Shown here: positions 40,487 through 49,429 of the stretch, in pieces | Numbering within the stretch: the stretch's first letter is position 1 | Layout of the letters: the number at the start of each line of letters is the position of its first letter | From: Azospirillum brasilense | GTDB taxonomy: Bacteria > Pseudomonadota > Alphaproteobacteria > Azospirillales > Azospirillaceae | Length of the DNA stretch: 64,000 nucleotides | Direction: 5' to 3' | Assembly (NCBI RefSeq): GCF_008365405.1 | Contig: NZ_QOKV01000006.1 | Span: 1-64,000 of the forward strand | Position numbers and translations under genes: made by a program | Notes under the pieces: model-generated | The model's input: only the letters and a program-made list of their open reading frames with translations | The model's database searches: none | What the model was told of the DNA's origin: nothing

Positions 40487-40855
40487 CTACTCCTCCTTTT
40501 CCTCCCGCTTCCGCAGCTCGTCCTGCAGGAGATAGCGGGCCTCCGGCGGCAGATCGCCGATGGCTTCGGCCAACACGCGCAGGCGCCGCCGCAGCCCATA
40601 GACGGTGTCCAGCAGCGACAGCACGACCGGCATCGCCTCGTCGTCGAGCGCCAGATCCTCCCGCAGATCGCAGATCAGTTCCAGCCGGGCCATGTCGGCC
40701 GCGCTGAAGACGAAACCGGTCCCCTCGTGCCGCGGCCGCAACCAGTGCCGCTCCACCCACACCGTCAGCTGGGCGGAGGAGACGCGCCGGCAGGTGGCCA
40801 GCACCTCCTCGGTCCGCCATCCCACGCTGCCCTGGTCCATGCCGTTCCGGTCCAT
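40487..40855 (-). CDS. cbpM: Chaperone modulator CbpM-like (MerR-type) protein (122 aa)
   Basis: Partner of the DnaJ-like CbpA gene just upstream, from which it is separated by one base. CbpM family proteins bind the J-domain and inhibit its co-chaperone activity. The sequence shows a MerR-like segment (SSAQLTVWVERHWLRPRHEG..FSAADMARLELICDLREDLALDDEAMPVVLSLLDTVYGLRRRLRVL), which matches CbpM. The C-terminus is strongly charged. The start could be 40855 or an ATG five codons later. Confidence 0.8.
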   Translation of the reverse strand: MDRNGMDQGSVGWRTEEVLATCRRVSSAQLTVWVERHWLRPRHEGTGFVFSAADMARLELICDLREDLALDDEAMPVVLSLLDTVYGLRRRLRVLAEAIGDLPPEARYLLQDELRKREEKEE

Positions 40856-40856
40856 C

Positions 40857-41765
40857 TCACGCGGCCTCCATGTCCCGCCTCGGGTTGTGGTCGGTCTTCC
40901 AGTCCCGGACGAACGCCTCCAGCGCCGGGTCGGGCGCGTCTGGCAGGGCGATGCGCAGCGTCACATACTGGTCGCCGCGCGCCCCGTTCGCTCCGGGTAG
41001 TCCCTTGCCCTTCAACCGCAGGCGCGTGCCGTTGTTCGCCCCCTTCGGAACGGTCAGCATCACCGGCCCGTCGATGGTCGGCACACGCACCTTGCCGCCC
41101 AGCACCGCCTCGGCCAGAGTCACCGGCAGATCGAGTTGGACATCGTCGCCATCACGCCGGAACCAGGGATGGGGGGTGACCTTGACCGTCACCAGCGCAT
41201 CGCCGGGCGGACCGCCGTTGCTGCCGGGCAGGCCCTGGCCCTTCAGGCGGATGGTGCCGCCGTCCTCCAACCCGGCGGGCAGGTCGATGTCCAGTGTCTT
41301 TCCGTCCGGCATGGTGACGCGGCGCTTGCCGCCCTTGGCCGCCGCCAGGAAATCGACCGTCAGCGCCATGCTGAGGTTGCCGCCCTTCATCGGCATGGCG
41401 CCGCCGCGGGCGAAGCCGCGTCCGCCGAACAGGTCGGAGAAGATGTGTTCCAGATCGTCCGACGCGAAGCCCTCGGCGTGGGCGTAACGGGCGCCCGCCG
41501 GGCCTTCCGCGAAGTCGCGGTAATACTGGCGCTGCGGCCGTTCCTGACCGGAGTCGTCGATCTCCCCACGGTCGAAGCGGGCGCGCTTGTCGGGATCGGA
41601 CAGCAGGCTGTAGGCGGCGCTGATATCCTTGAAGCGCTGCTCGGCTTCCGCCTTGCCGGGGTTGAGGTCGGGATGGTGCTTCTTGGCCAGCTTCCGGTAG
41701 GCCTTGCGGATCTCGTCGTCCGAAGCGGAAGGTGAAACGCCCAGAATCTCGTAAGGATTGCTCAT
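40857..41765 (-). CDS. cbpA: DnaJ-like co-chaperone CbpA (302 aa)
   Basis: Type II J-domain protein that stimulates DnaK and may bind curved DNA. The J-domain covers residues 4-68 with HPD at 31-33 ([10 protein letters not shown]). There is no zinc-finger; a G-rich linker ([14 protein letters not shown]) leads to two C-terminal substrate-binding domains (ARKGGKR-type segment [40 protein letters not shown] and [20 protein letters not shown]). Together with cbpM it forms a stress-related pair. The start at 41765 matches the conserved [10 protein letters not shown]. Confidence 0.93.
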   Translation of the reverse strand: MSNPYEILGVSPSASDDEIRKAYRKLAKKHHPDLNPGKAEAEQRFKDISAAYSLLSDPDKRARFDRGEIDDSGQERPQRQYYRDFAEGPAGARYAHAEGFASDDLEHIFSDLFGGRGFARGGAMPMKGGNLSMALTVDFLAAAKGGKRRVTMPDGKTLDIDLPAGLEDGGTIRLKGQGLPGSNGGPPGDALVTVKVTPHPWFRRDGDDVQLDLPVTLAEAVLGGKVRVPTIDGPVMLTVPKGANNGTRLRLKGKGLPGANGARGDQYVTLRIALPDAPDPALEAFVRDWKTDHNPRRDMEAA

Positions 41766-41825
41766 GGCGATGACCGTGATTGAAAAGCGTGGGTCAGCGG
41801 CTAAGGGGTGAGCACGTTCGACGTG

Positions 41826-41854
41826 TATGTGTTCAACGCTCCCCCGCAAATCAA
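41826..41854 (-). promoter_or_regulatory. Possible promoter of cbpA
   Basis: On the minus strand TTGATT, 17 bases and CACATA lie about 60-90 bp upstream of cbpA. The -10 is weak. A CTTG start also suggests an RpoH-type alternative, but the -10 spacing does not fit well. Confidence 0.25.
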
Positions 41855-41998
41855 GAGGGTTGCCCTTCCGTCCGGCGCACGGCGCCTGTGCTTGCGGCCG
41901 GGATGACGACGGGGTGGAGCGCGCCAATATGAGACGGGCCGGACTTGGTTCCGGTTGAACGGTTCCAAAGGGAGATGGTTAGGGAGGGAGCCCCCGTC

Positions 41999-43003
41999 AT
42001 GCCGCACACGCACCGGTCCTTCATGCCCACGGATCAGGCGGCCGCCGACCTGCGGCGGCGCCACAAGATCGCGAACGTGCTGCAATCCCTCCTCCTGCTC
42101 GGCGGGATGGTGCTGCTGCTGGCGCTGTGCGGGATGATCCTGGCGGGGGTGGAGGGGGTGCTGTGGGCGCTGCTCGGCGGCGCCATCAGCCTGCTGTTCA
42201 GCCCGCGCCTGTCGCCGCGCATGGTGCTCGGCATGTTCGGCGCCCGTCGCCTGACCCACGCGGAAGCCCCGGTCCTGTTCGACGCGCTGGCCGCCATCGC
42301 CCGCCGGGCGGAACTGCCCGCGGTGCCGGAATTGTGGTATGTCGCCAGCCCGGCGCTGAACGCCTTCGCCGTGGGCAGCCGCCGCCGGTCGGCCATCGCG
42401 GTCACCGACGGGCTGCTGCGCGCGCTCAGCCTGCGCGAGCTGGCCGGCGTGCTGGCCCACGAGGTCAGCCACGTGCGCAACAACGACCTGACCGTGATGG
42501 GGTTGGCCGACACGGTGACCAGCCTGACCCGGCTGATGTCGGTCTTCGGCATGGCCCTGCTGATTCTCAACCTGCCCCTGTTGATGATGCGGCAGGAGGG
42601 GGTTCCCTGGCTGCTGGTGCTGCTGCTTATCGCCGCACCCTGGATCGGCGTGCTTCTGCAACTCGCCCTGTCGCGCACCCGGGAATTCGACGCCGACCTC
42701 GACGCAGCCCACCTGACCGGCGACCCGGAGGGCGTGGCCTCGGCGCTCGCACGGATCGAGCGGCTTCAGCACAGCCCGTGGGAAGGCCTGCGCTTTCCCG
42801 GCCGCCGCCGGGCGCAGAACATCCCGTCCCTGCTGCGCACCCACCCGGACACCGAGGAGCGGGTGCGCCGCCTGATGGCGCTGCGCACCCCGCCGCCGGT
42901 CCTGCCGGGGCTCGATGCCCACCCCCTTCATGCCCGGCCGCACCTCGCCATGCCGGCGGCGCTGCGGCGCCCGCGCTACCGGATCGGCGGTTACTGGTAT
43001 TGA
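41999..43003 (+). CDS. M48-family membrane zinc metalloprotease, HtpX-like (334 aa)
   Basis: Integral membrane peptidase. Two TM helices (residues about 25-50 and 52-68) precede the M48 domain; the zinc motif HEVSH is at residues 154-158, and a second TM pair (MSVFGMALLILNLPLLMM, VPWLLVLLLIAAPWIGVLLQL) follows, with the third zinc ligand in REFDADLDAAHLTGDP. This matches HtpX architecture, with a longer C-terminus (TEERVRRLMAL... toward the end). HtpX degrades misfolded membrane proteins. Start at 41999 with GGGAGGGAG upstream. Function as HtpX is inferred. Confidence 0.88.
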   Translation: MPHTHRSFMPTDQAAADLRRRHKIANVLQSLLLLGGMVLLLALCGMILAGVEGVLWALLGGAISLLFSPRLSPRMVLGMFGARRLTHAEAPVLFDALAAIARRAELPAVPELWYVASPALNAFAVGSRRRSAIAVTDGLLRALSLRELAGVLAHEVSHVRNNDLTVMGLADTVTSLTRLMSVFGMALLILNLPLLMMRQEGVPWLLVLLLIAAPWIGVLLQLALSRTREFDADLDAAHLTGDPEGVASALARIERLQHSPWEGLRFPGRRRAQNIPSLLRTHPDTEERVRRLMALRTPPPVLPGLDAHPLHARPHLAMPAALRRPRYRIGGYWY

Positions 43004-43161
43004 AGGTTACAGAGGGCTGGTGTCCGCCTCTCCTGGACTCGGGGTGCCCGGCTGGGTAGAACCGACGGGCGCGGTCGGGCAATTTTCCCAAATCCCAGGC
43101 TTGTCCGGGGAAAGCGGAGCGCCCGCAGCGGTCGGTTGGCTACAGAAGGCGGGTCCCCTCC

Positions 43162-45135
43162 ATGACCTTTCAAGGGCGTTTGGTCCTCCTGATCTCCGGG
43201 CTGGTGACGCTGGCGGTGGCGCTGGTCACGATTCTGCTGGCCTGGACGACCCATTCGGCGATCCAGTCGCGGGTCGAAGCGGACGGCCGCATGGCAGCGA
43301 CCCTGCTGGCCCGCACCGCCACGCTGGCGCGCGAGGTCCCGCGCGACGTCGAGGCCCTGCTGGGCGACCGGCTGCTGTCGGAGGCGACGCTCGCCGCCCA
43401 CCTCGTCGCGGTGATGGAGGCGGGCAAGGCGCCGGTCAAGGCGGTGACCGACCGGCTGAAGGCCGTCGCGGACGGCGGCGGGCCGGACGAGATCTGGGTC
43501 ACCGACAACCGGGGCCGCGCCTATCTGCACAACATCCCCGGCCCCGACATCACTTTCGGCCCCGACGCGCGGGCGCAGCCGCGCCAGGCGCCCTATTACG
43601 GCCTGCTGAACCGCGCGCCGGAGAAGGTGGTGACCGACGCCGCCACCGAAGGCGGCAAGCTGATGAAGTTCGCCGGCGTGGCCGGCGTCGACAAGCCGCG
43701 CATCGTCCAGGTCGGCGCCGATGTGCGCCGGCTGGGCGATATCGCGCGCAAGGCCGGGGTGGACGGGGTGATGGCCTCGCTGCTGGCTGGCGGCACGGTG
43801 GAAGGCGCGTGGTTGCTGGAGCGCGACGGGCGTCTTGCCGTGCACGCCACCGGCCCCAGCGCCGGGCCGCTGTCGGAACGGGCGGTCGAGGCGGCGAAGG
43901 CCGCGGCGGCGTCCGGCGAGACCGGTCTGCTGCGTGAGGGAGACCGGCTGACCGCCTTCGCCCCGGTGTCGGCGGTGGCCGGGCAGGGGGCGGGCATCGC
44001 GGTGGTCCGCCTGCCGGCGGAGGACCTGTCCTCGGTGATCGGCCGCCATGTGAAGATCGGCGTGCTGGTCGGGCTGCTCGTCCTGGCGGCGGGCGTCTAC
44101 GGCGCCGTCCGCTTCGCGCGCAGCCAGATGGCCCCGATCGAGCGGCTGGGCGAGGCCGTCGCCGCGGTGGAGGCCGGGCGCTTCAACCCCTTCACCCTGA
44201 ACGAGGCGATGGAGCGCAACGACGAGATGGGCCGCCTCGCCCGCGTCTTCCGCAGCATGGCGCTGGAGGCGTCCTACCGCGAGGAGACGCTGGACGCCCA
44301 GCTTCTGATGCGCACCGCCGAGCTGGAGACCCGCACGGAGAAGCTGGCCGCCGCCGAACACTTGATCGAGGAGGAGCAGCGCGCCGCCCGCGATGTGCAG
44401 ACGAACCTGCTGCCGCAGCAGCTTCCCGCCGGGCGCGACAGCCAGTTCTTCGGCCTGCTGGTCCCCGGTCCGGCGGTCAGCGGCGACTTCTACGACGTGA
44501 TCGAGTTGGACGAGCGTCGTTGCCTGCTGGTGGTGGCCGGGGTGTCCGGCTGGGGCGTGCCGGCGGCCTTCCTGATGCTGCTGGTGCGCGGCGCGATCCG
44601 CGAGGCGGCGGCCCGGCCCGGCATGACCCCCGCGGCCATCCTGGCGGCGGCCAACGACCGGCTGTGCGGGCAGAGCCCCTTCGACGGCTTCGCCACCGCC
44701 TTCGTCGCCCTCTACGACCGCGAAACCGGGATGCTCGGCCATTCCAGCGCCGGCAACCGCGCCCCCTGCCGCATCCGGGCGGACGGCAGCGTCCTGACCC
44801 TGGCCGACGCGGGCGGCCCGGCGCTGGGCGTGCGCAAGGGCATTCCCTACGGCGAGGCGGTGACCCGGCTGGAGCAGGAGGACACGCTGTTCCTGTGCAC
44901 CGAGGGCGTGCTGCGCGCGGTGAACGCCCAGCGCGAGCCGTTCGGCGAGGAGCGTCTGGCGGCCGTCCTGCACCAGGGCCGCGGCCTGTCGGCGCGCGAC
45001 CGCTCCGAATTGCTGCTGCGCGCGGTGGAGGCCCATGTGGGTCCGGGCGGGCAGACCGGCGACATCGTCTGCCTGACCGTCCGCCGCCTGCTGCCTGCCT
45101 CCGAGCTGGCGCCGGAGTCCGAAGCGGCGGTGTGA
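43162..45135 (+). CDS. Membrane-bound SpoIIE/RsbU-type PP2C phosphatase (657 aa)
   Basis: Sensor-phosphatase. A TM helix (residues 7-29) and another around 293-315 (IGVLVGLLVLAAGVYGAVRF) flank a periplasmic sensor. A HAMP domain (APIERLGEAVAAVEAG) and coiled coil lead to a PP2C-type SpoIIE domain (about 425-645): VSGDFYDVIELDERRCLLVVAGVSGWGVPAAFLM and GGQTGDIVCLTV hold the metal-binding Asp residues. Such proteins control anti-sigma or anti-anti-sigma partners by dephosphorylation; none is encoded adjacent. The ATG at 43162 gives the TM start. Confidence 0.88.
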   Translation: MTFQGRLVLLISGLVTLAVALVTILLAWTTHSAIQSRVEADGRMAATLLARTATLAREVPRDVEALLGDRLLSEATLAAHLVAVMEAGKAPVKAVTDRLKAVADGGGPDEIWVTDNRGRAYLHNIPGPDITFGPDARAQPRQAPYYGLLNRAPEKVVTDAATEGGKLMKFAGVAGVDKPRIVQVGADVRRLGDIARKAGVDGVMASLLAGGTVEGAWLLERDGRLAVHATGPSAGPLSERAVEAAKAAAASGETGLLREGDRLTAFAPVSAVAGQGAGIAVVRLPAEDLSSVIGRHVKIGVLVGLLVLAAGVYGAVRFARSQMAPIERLGEAVAAVEAGRFNPFTLNEAMERNDEMGRLARVFRSMALEASYREETLDAQLLMRTAELETRTEKLAAAEHLIEEEQRAARDVQTNLLPQQLPAGRDSQFFGLLVPGPAVSGDFYDVIELDERRCLLVVAGVSGWGVPAAFLMLLVRGAIREAAARPGMTPAAILAAANDRLCGQSPFDGFATAFVALYDRETGMLGHSSAGNRAPCRIRADGSVLTLADAGGPALGVRKGIPYGEAVTRLEQEDTLFLCTEGVLRAVNAQREPFGEERLAAVLHQGRGLSARDRSELLLRAVEAHVGPGGQTGDIVCLTVRRLLPASELAPESEAAV

Positions 45136-45337
45136 CGCCTTTCGGCGACGACCGGCGGCGAGTGAATTTCCTCTGATCGGAGTGACCCGGCTGGCGCGCG
45201 GGTCATCCGTGCGACCACGGCGCGGAGCCGTGCGGCACCCCCATCTCAGTCCTGGGTTCCGCCGTTCAGCTTCGGTTCAGTCGCCCCCGGACAGGATGGG
45301 CAGGACTTGCCTGTTTCCGCCGATGAGGGGACTTCCG

Positions 45338-45913
45338 ATGTCCAACGCTTATACCGAGGCCGCCGCCCGGCCGCCCGTCAAGACTCGCTACGACGGGGTA
45401 ATGCTGTTCCTGCACTGGAGCGTCGCCCTGCTGATCCTGGTGGCCTTCGCCATCGCCCAGGGGCGCGGTCTGGTGCCACGCGGGCCGGAGCGGACCGCGC
45501 TGATGGACCTCCACCGCTCGCTCGGCGTCCTCGTGCTGGCCCTGGTGGCGTTGCGTATGGTCTGGCGCGCCGTCAGCCCGCCGCCGCCGATGCCCGCCGA
45601 CACCGCGCCGCTGCTCCTGCTGGCGGCCAAGGCCGGGCATCTGGCGCTTTACGCCCTGATGATCGCGGTGCCTCTGGCCGGTGTGCTGATGACCCAGGCC
45701 AACGGCCATCCCGTCTCCGTCTTCGGCCTGTTCACGCTGCCCGCGCTGGTCGGTGAGGACAAGGCCTTCGGCCACACGCTGGAGGAGGCCCACGAGTTGC
45801 TCGGCACCGCCATCATCGTGCTGGCCGGCCTGCACGCGGCGGCGGCCCTGGTCCACCAGTATGTGCTGAAGGACGGGACGCTGAACCGGATGCTGCCCTG
45901 GGGAAACCGCTGA
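45338..45913 (+). CDS. Cytochrome b561 family protein (191 aa)
   Basis: Four-TM di-haem membrane cytochrome. Haem-ligand histidines are visible in FLHWSVALLIL, MDLHRSLGVLVLAL, AGHLALYALMIAVPLAGVL and EEAHELLGTAIIVLAGLHAAAALVHQYVLKDG, the CybB arrangement. It would pass electrons between quinol and a periplasmic acceptor. Start at 45338 (MSNAYTE); a longer frame upstream lacks hydrophobic features. A GC-rich hairpin follows the stop. Confidence 0.9.
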   Translation: MSNAYTEAAARPPVKTRYDGVMLFLHWSVALLILVAFAIAQGRGLVPRGPERTALMDLHRSLGVLVLALVALRMVWRAVSPPPPMPADTAPLLLLAAKAGHLALYALMIAVPLAGVLMTQANGHPVSVFGLFTLPALVGEDKAFGHTLEEAHELLGTAIIVLAGLHAAAALVHQYVLKDGTLNRMLPWGNR

Positions 45914-46132
45914 GCTGTGAAAAGGGCGGGCGGCGCCGGCACCGGACTGCCGGTGGGCGCCACCCGCCGAGTGGCGAGGTCCTGCCTCCTCCATGGATGG
46001 ACCCATGCTCGGGTCCCCCATGGTCTGATGAACCCGCCCAAGCGGCTTCTCTTCCCGACGCAATGGCGGTACCGCCCCCCGCTTTGACGCACCACTCCTG
46101 TTTTCCGGCTGTCCAGCGGGGGAGGTGACGCG
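45914..46132. other. GC-rich structured intergenic region
   Basis: 219 bases with three strong inverted repeats: a compound hairpin at 45925-45968 (GGCGCC/GGCGCC outside CACCGG/CCGGTG), a second at 45991-46023 (CCATGG + GGACCC ... GGGTCC + CCATGG), and a 12-base palindrome GGCGGTACCGCC at 46065-46076. The first could terminate the cytochrome transcript; the others may form a leader or small RNA. No known riboswitch motif was recognised. Confidence 0.45.
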
Positions 46133-47962
46133 GTGACGGGTAAGGCGATTCGTATGGCAGCGGGAGCTGCGTTGCTGATGTCGGCGCCCGCCGGGGCGGT
46201 GCCGTTCGACCGGGTGGTCGTCTTCGGCGACAGCCTGTCCGACACCGGCCGCGTCTATGAGCTGACGCGCGGCGGCATTCCGCAGAGTCCGCCCTATTAC
46301 GACGGGCGTTTCTCCAACGGCCCCGTCTGGGTCGAGCGGCTGGCCCCGCTGATCGGCAGCCAGCCCGACCAGAAGACCAACTTCGCCTATGGCGGTGCGG
46401 AGACCGGGACCCTGTCGCAGACCGGCGTTCCCGGCATCCAAGGGCAGGTCGGGCAGTTCCTGCTCAGCCGCCCGAGCGGTACCGGCGGCGGACTGTTCGC
46501 GGTGTGGGCGGGCGGCAACGACTATTTCAACCGCGTCGCTGCCGGGTCGGACCCCGCGGGCCTCGTCACCCAGACGGTCGGCAACATCGTCACCACGGTG
46601 GAGCGTCTGGCGGCGCTCGGCGGGAAGACCTTCCTGGTGCCGAACCTGCCGGACCTCGGCACCATCCCGGACACCCGCAATTCCGATCGCGCCGCCCTGC
46701 TGAACGCGGTCACCGCCTCCCACAACAGCTTGCTGTCGCAGGCGATGGCCGATGTGGAGAAGCGGCTGGGAGTCACCGTCGTGGTGGCCGACGTCAACGC
46801 GCTCTACCGCGCGGTGGCGGCCAACCCGACGGCCTACGGCTTCGCCAACACCGTCACGCCCTGCCTGACGAACAACGCGCCCACCGGCGCCTGCGGGACC
46901 GAGGCGCAGGCCGACCAGACCGTCTATTGGGACGAGATCCACCCGACCCGCGCCGCCCACCTGTTGATCGCGCAGTACATGCAGGGCGCCCTGCTCGCGC
47001 TGAACGACGCGGCGGAGACGGTGGCGATGCAGCCGGAGCTGGCCTTCGAGGCGACGCGGAGCTGGCACCGCGCGCTGCTCGGCTCCATCGTCGGCCCCGC
47101 CGCGACGCGGGTGGAGGCGCCGCTCGGCAGTGGCGAGCTGAGGGCCTTCCTGATCGGCGACGCCGCCTGGGGCCGCCTCGGCGGCACGGCCGAGAGGCAG
47201 GGGTTCCGCTTCAACACCCAGTCGGGCGGCGTCGGCGCCGAACTGCCGGTCGGGCCGGCGTCGCGCGTCGGGCTGTCGGTCGGCGGGTCGCGCGGCCACG
47301 CCAAGCTGGACGAGGGGGCGGGCACGCTGGACATGACCAGCACCATCATCGGCCTGCACGCGGTGACCGAGGCGCAAGGCTTCCTGCTGGCCGTGGCGGG
47401 CAGCGTCTCCTTCGACCGCTACGGCGACATCGACCGGACCACCGGATTCGCGCCGTTCCCCAACGCCTCGGCGGAGACGGACGGGCGCACCTATGCCCTG
47501 TCGGTCGCCGGGGGCTACACGGCGCAGCTCGGGCCGGTGGCGCTGGGGCCGCGGCTGGGACTGCGCTACATCCACACGCGCATCGACGGTTATCAGGAAA
47601 GCGGCGCCGGCCTGTTGTCGCTCGGCGTCGAGCGGCAGAGCGCCGAATCGCTGGAGAGCAGCGTGGGCGCCGAAGCTTCCACCATCGTGGAGATCGGGCG
47701 GACGGTGTTTCAGCCCAGCCTGGGCATCGCCTGGGAGCACCAATTCGCGGAGGACGCGCGCACCGTCACCGTCCGCCTGCCCGGCGGAGCGGCCAACAGC
47801 GTGAGCCCCAGCGGCAATGGCCGCGACTCCCTGGTGATCGGCGCCGGCCTGTCGGCCCAGCTCTGGCAGGCGGTCGGCGCCACGGTCGGCTACCGCGGCG
47901 AACTGTCGGGGGCGGACAGCCACAACCACGCCTTCACCGCCCGCTTGCGAATGAGCTTCTGA
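46133..47962 (+). CDS. GDSL esterase autotransporter, EstA-like (609 aa)
   Basis: Outer-membrane esterase. Signal peptide 1-22. The GDSL catalytic motif FGDSLSDTGRVYE (nucleophile S34) opens the mature protein; GGND lies in VWAGGNDYF, and the Asp-His pair in DEIHPTRAAHL. From about residue 310 the chain becomes a C-terminal autotransporter barrel (GGVGAELPVGPASRVGLSVGGSRGHA, GGYTAQLGPVALGPRLGLRY) ending in ARLRMSF. This is the EstA/ApeE layout, acting on lipids or esters at the cell surface, and linked to motility and rhamnolipid production in Pseudomonas. The start is GTG at 46133 or ATG at 46154. Confidence 0.93.
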   Translation: MTGKAIRMAAGAALLMSAPAGAVPFDRVVVFGDSLSDTGRVYELTRGGIPQSPPYYDGRFSNGPVWVERLAPLIGSQPDQKTNFAYGGAETGTLSQTGVPGIQGQVGQFLLSRPSGTGGGLFAVWAGGNDYFNRVAAGSDPAGLVTQTVGNIVTTVERLAALGGKTFLVPNLPDLGTIPDTRNSDRAALLNAVTASHNSLLSQAMADVEKRLGVTVVVADVNALYRAVAANPTAYGFANTVTPCLTNNAPTGACGTEAQADQTVYWDEIHPTRAAHLLIAQYMQGALLALNDAAETVAMQPELAFEATRSWHRALLGSIVGPAATRVEAPLGSGELRAFLIGDAAWGRLGGTAERQGFRFNTQSGGVGAELPVGPASRVGLSVGGSRGHAKLDEGAGTLDMTSTIIGLHAVTEAQGFLLAVAGSVSFDRYGDIDRTTGFAPFPNASAETDGRTYALSVAGGYTAQLGPVALGPRLGLRYIHTRIDGYQESGAGLLSLGVERQSAESLESSVGAEASTIVEIGRTVFQPSLGIAWEHQFAEDARTVTVRLPGGAANSVSPSGNGRDSLVIGAGLSAQLWQAVGATVGYRGELSGADSHNHAFTARLRMSF

Positions 47963-47979
47963 GGAAACGTCTATTCCAT

Positions 47980-47998
47980 CCTTCCGGAAGGCTTTTTC
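47980..47998 (+). terminator. Weak terminator after the esterase gene
   Basis: CCTTCCGGAAGG (47980-47991), a short hairpin, is followed by CTTTTTCC. Confidence 0.4.
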
Positions 47999-48007
47999 CT
48001 GCTGGCG

Positions 48008-48021
48008 TTGCGGCGCCGCAA
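48008..48021. promoter_or_regulatory. 14-bp perfect palindrome upstream of the Usp gene
   Basis: TTGCGGCGCCGCAA is a perfect 14-base palindrome about 70 bp upstream of the universal stress gene. It could be a repressor or activator site; no known regulator matches it. Confidence 0.35.
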
Positions 48022-48089
48022 GAGGAACAATCGGTGCCGGCGCGTCGCCCCCGGGCACGCCCGCCCGAAAGAATAAAGGGAGGATTTTC

Positions 48090-48917
48090 ATGGCCTATAA
48101 GCACATCCTCGTGCATCTCGATTCCGGCCCGCAGGTGGAAACCCGCCTCGACGCGGCCATCGCGCTGGCGAAGACCAGCGGCGCCTTCCTGCGCGGCCTG
48201 TTCGCCCAGCCGGACCGCAGCGCCACCAGCATCATCGCCCGCCGCTCCAGCGACCATCTGGAGCAGGCCGCCGCCCGCAGCGAGGCGATGTTCCGCGACA
48301 AGCTCCAGGCGTCGGGCCTGCAGGGGCAATGGCACGGTCTGACCCACGGCGAGCACAACCACGTCATCCGCGAGGTGATCATCTGGTCGCGCTTCGCCGA
48401 CCTGACGGTGCTGGGCCAGTTCGACCGCAGCGCCCCCGCCGACGGCGTGGCGCCGGAGGAGCTGAACGAGCAGGTGGTGCTGAACTCCGGCCGCCCGGTG
48501 CTGGTGCTGCCCTTCGCCGGCACCTTCCCGGTGATCGGCAAGCGCGTCGCCGTCGCCTGGAACGCCGAGCGCGAAGCCGCCCGCGCCCTGTCCGACGCCA
48601 TGCCCTTCCTCCAGGCCGCCGACGAAGTCACCGTCATCACCGTTCTGACCCAGGCCGCCCCGCCCGCCGGGTCGGAGCCGCAGCGCATCGGCCTGCTCGA
48701 CCATCTGGCGCTCCACGGCGTGACGGCCGACCAGACGCATTTCACGGTGACCGACATCGGCGCCATGGACGCGCTTCTGGCTCGCAGCATCGATTCCGGG
48801 GCCGATCTCCTGGTGATGGGCGCGCACGGCCATTACGGCTTCCCCTTCCTGCACCGCGGTGGCGGGACGCGCCATGTCCTGCGCACCTGCCCGGTGCCGC
48901 TGCTGCTGTCCCACTGA
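48090..48917 (+). CDS. Universal stress protein with two Usp domains (275 aa)
   Basis: Tandem UspA-like protein. Domain 1 (residues 3-142) begins YKHILVHLDSGPQVETRLDAAIALA; domain 2 (about 148-275) begins VIGKRVAVAWNAEREAARALSDAMPF and ends with the nucleotide-binding signature DLLVMGAHGHYGFPFLHRGGGTRHVL..CPVPLLLSH (G-x2-G-x9-G type), so domain 2 probably binds ATP. A strong AAAGGGAGGATTTTC ribosome-binding site precedes the ATG. Expected to be induced by starvation, low oxygen or redox stress. Confidence 0.93.
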   Translation: MAYKHILVHLDSGPQVETRLDAAIALAKTSGAFLRGLFAQPDRSATSIIARRSSDHLEQAAARSEAMFRDKLQASGLQGQWHGLTHGEHNHVIREVIIWSRFADLTVLGQFDRSAPADGVAPEELNEQVVLNSGRPVLVLPFAGTFPVIGKRVAVAWNAEREAARALSDAMPFLQAADEVTVITVLTQAAPPAGSEPQRIGLLDHLALHGVTADQTHFTVTDIGAMDALLARSIDSGADLLVMGAHGHYGFPFLHRGGGTRHVLRTCPVPLLLSH

Positions 48918-49010
48918 CGTCGGCGAGTTCACGGAAACAGGCGGCGGGCTTTCCTCCGCCGGGCCGGGCGGCCATGTAAAGGCTGACCCGGTACCGGCTG
49001 GAGAGCGTGC

Positions 49011-49262
49011 ATGTCCTGGCTCCGCGTCTTCCTGATCGCCTGTCCCGTCATCGTCTTGGCGGCGCTGCTCGCCGCCTGGGCGGCGACGGGCTTCGACCTG
49101 TTCGGCCTCAGCCTGCCGGGTCTGCTTGCCCTGGTCGGCGGCGCCGTGCTGACCAGCGCCGTCGCCATCGGGCTGATGGCTCTGGTCTTTCTCAGCAACC
49201 GCAGCGGCCACGACGAGGCGGCGGGCCGCCCCGATCCCACGGACGGGCCGGACCGGCTCTGA
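49011..49262 (+). CDS. Small two-TM membrane protein (83 aa)
   Basis: Two hydrophobic helices, residues 5-26 and 35-62 (LFGLSLPGLLALVGGAVLTSAVAIGLMALVFL), followed by a polar tail rich in Asp, Gly and Pro. No family recognised; general codon bias and the GGAGAG ribosome-binding site support it as a real gene. It lies between usp and the stress operon, so it may be a small stress-linked membrane protein. Confidence 0.6.
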   Translation: MSWLRVFLIACPVIVLAALLAAWAATGFDLFGLSLPGLLALVGGAVLTSAVAIGLMALVFLSNRSGHDEAAGRPDPTDGPDRL

Positions 49263-49322
49263 AGCCCAGATCCCGATTGGGGCCATCGGGCCTTTCTTCC
49301 GTCTGATGTCCGCAAGGTCAGC

Positions 49323-49347
49323 GGAACGCCTGCGACTCCCCACCGTT
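49323..49347 (+). promoter_or_regulatory. Sigma-EcfG (general stress) promoter of the DUF2934-hsp20-lon operon
   Basis: GGAAC (49323-49327), exactly 16 bases, then CGTT (49344-49347) matches the alphaproteobacterial EcfG consensus GGAAC-N16/17-CGTT perfectly. It lies about 80 bp upstream of the DUF2934 start, a normal leader distance. Confidence 0.65.
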
Positions 49348-49364
49348 GCTCAATAGACGAAAAA

Positions 49365-49408
49365 GCCCCGGCTCTTGCGGCCGGACAGGCCATGCCTGCG
49401 GCCGGGGC
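49365..49408. other. Leader hairpin upstream of the DUF2934 gene
   Basis: GCCCCGGC (49365-49372) and GCCGGGGC (49401-49408) form an 8-bp stem, with a 28-base inner region. It is preceded by AAAAA, so on the minus strand it would look like a terminator (hairpin then TTTTT); on the plus strand it sits between the promoter and the ribosome-binding site GGAAGGAGGG. Confidence 0.4.
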
Positions 49409-49429
49409 GGGAAGGAGGGAAACGCCACG

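Noticed and set aside
45925..46076. Riboswitch (cobalamin or similar) in the esterase leader
   Set aside because: Compared from memory with cobalamin, TPP, SAM-II, fluoride and yybP-type motifs; only isolated fragments resemble them, so no class is claimed.
48027..48060. EcfG-type promoter upstream of usp (GGAAC near 48024)
   Set aside because: After 16 or 17 bases the sequence reads TCG or CGC, not GTT.
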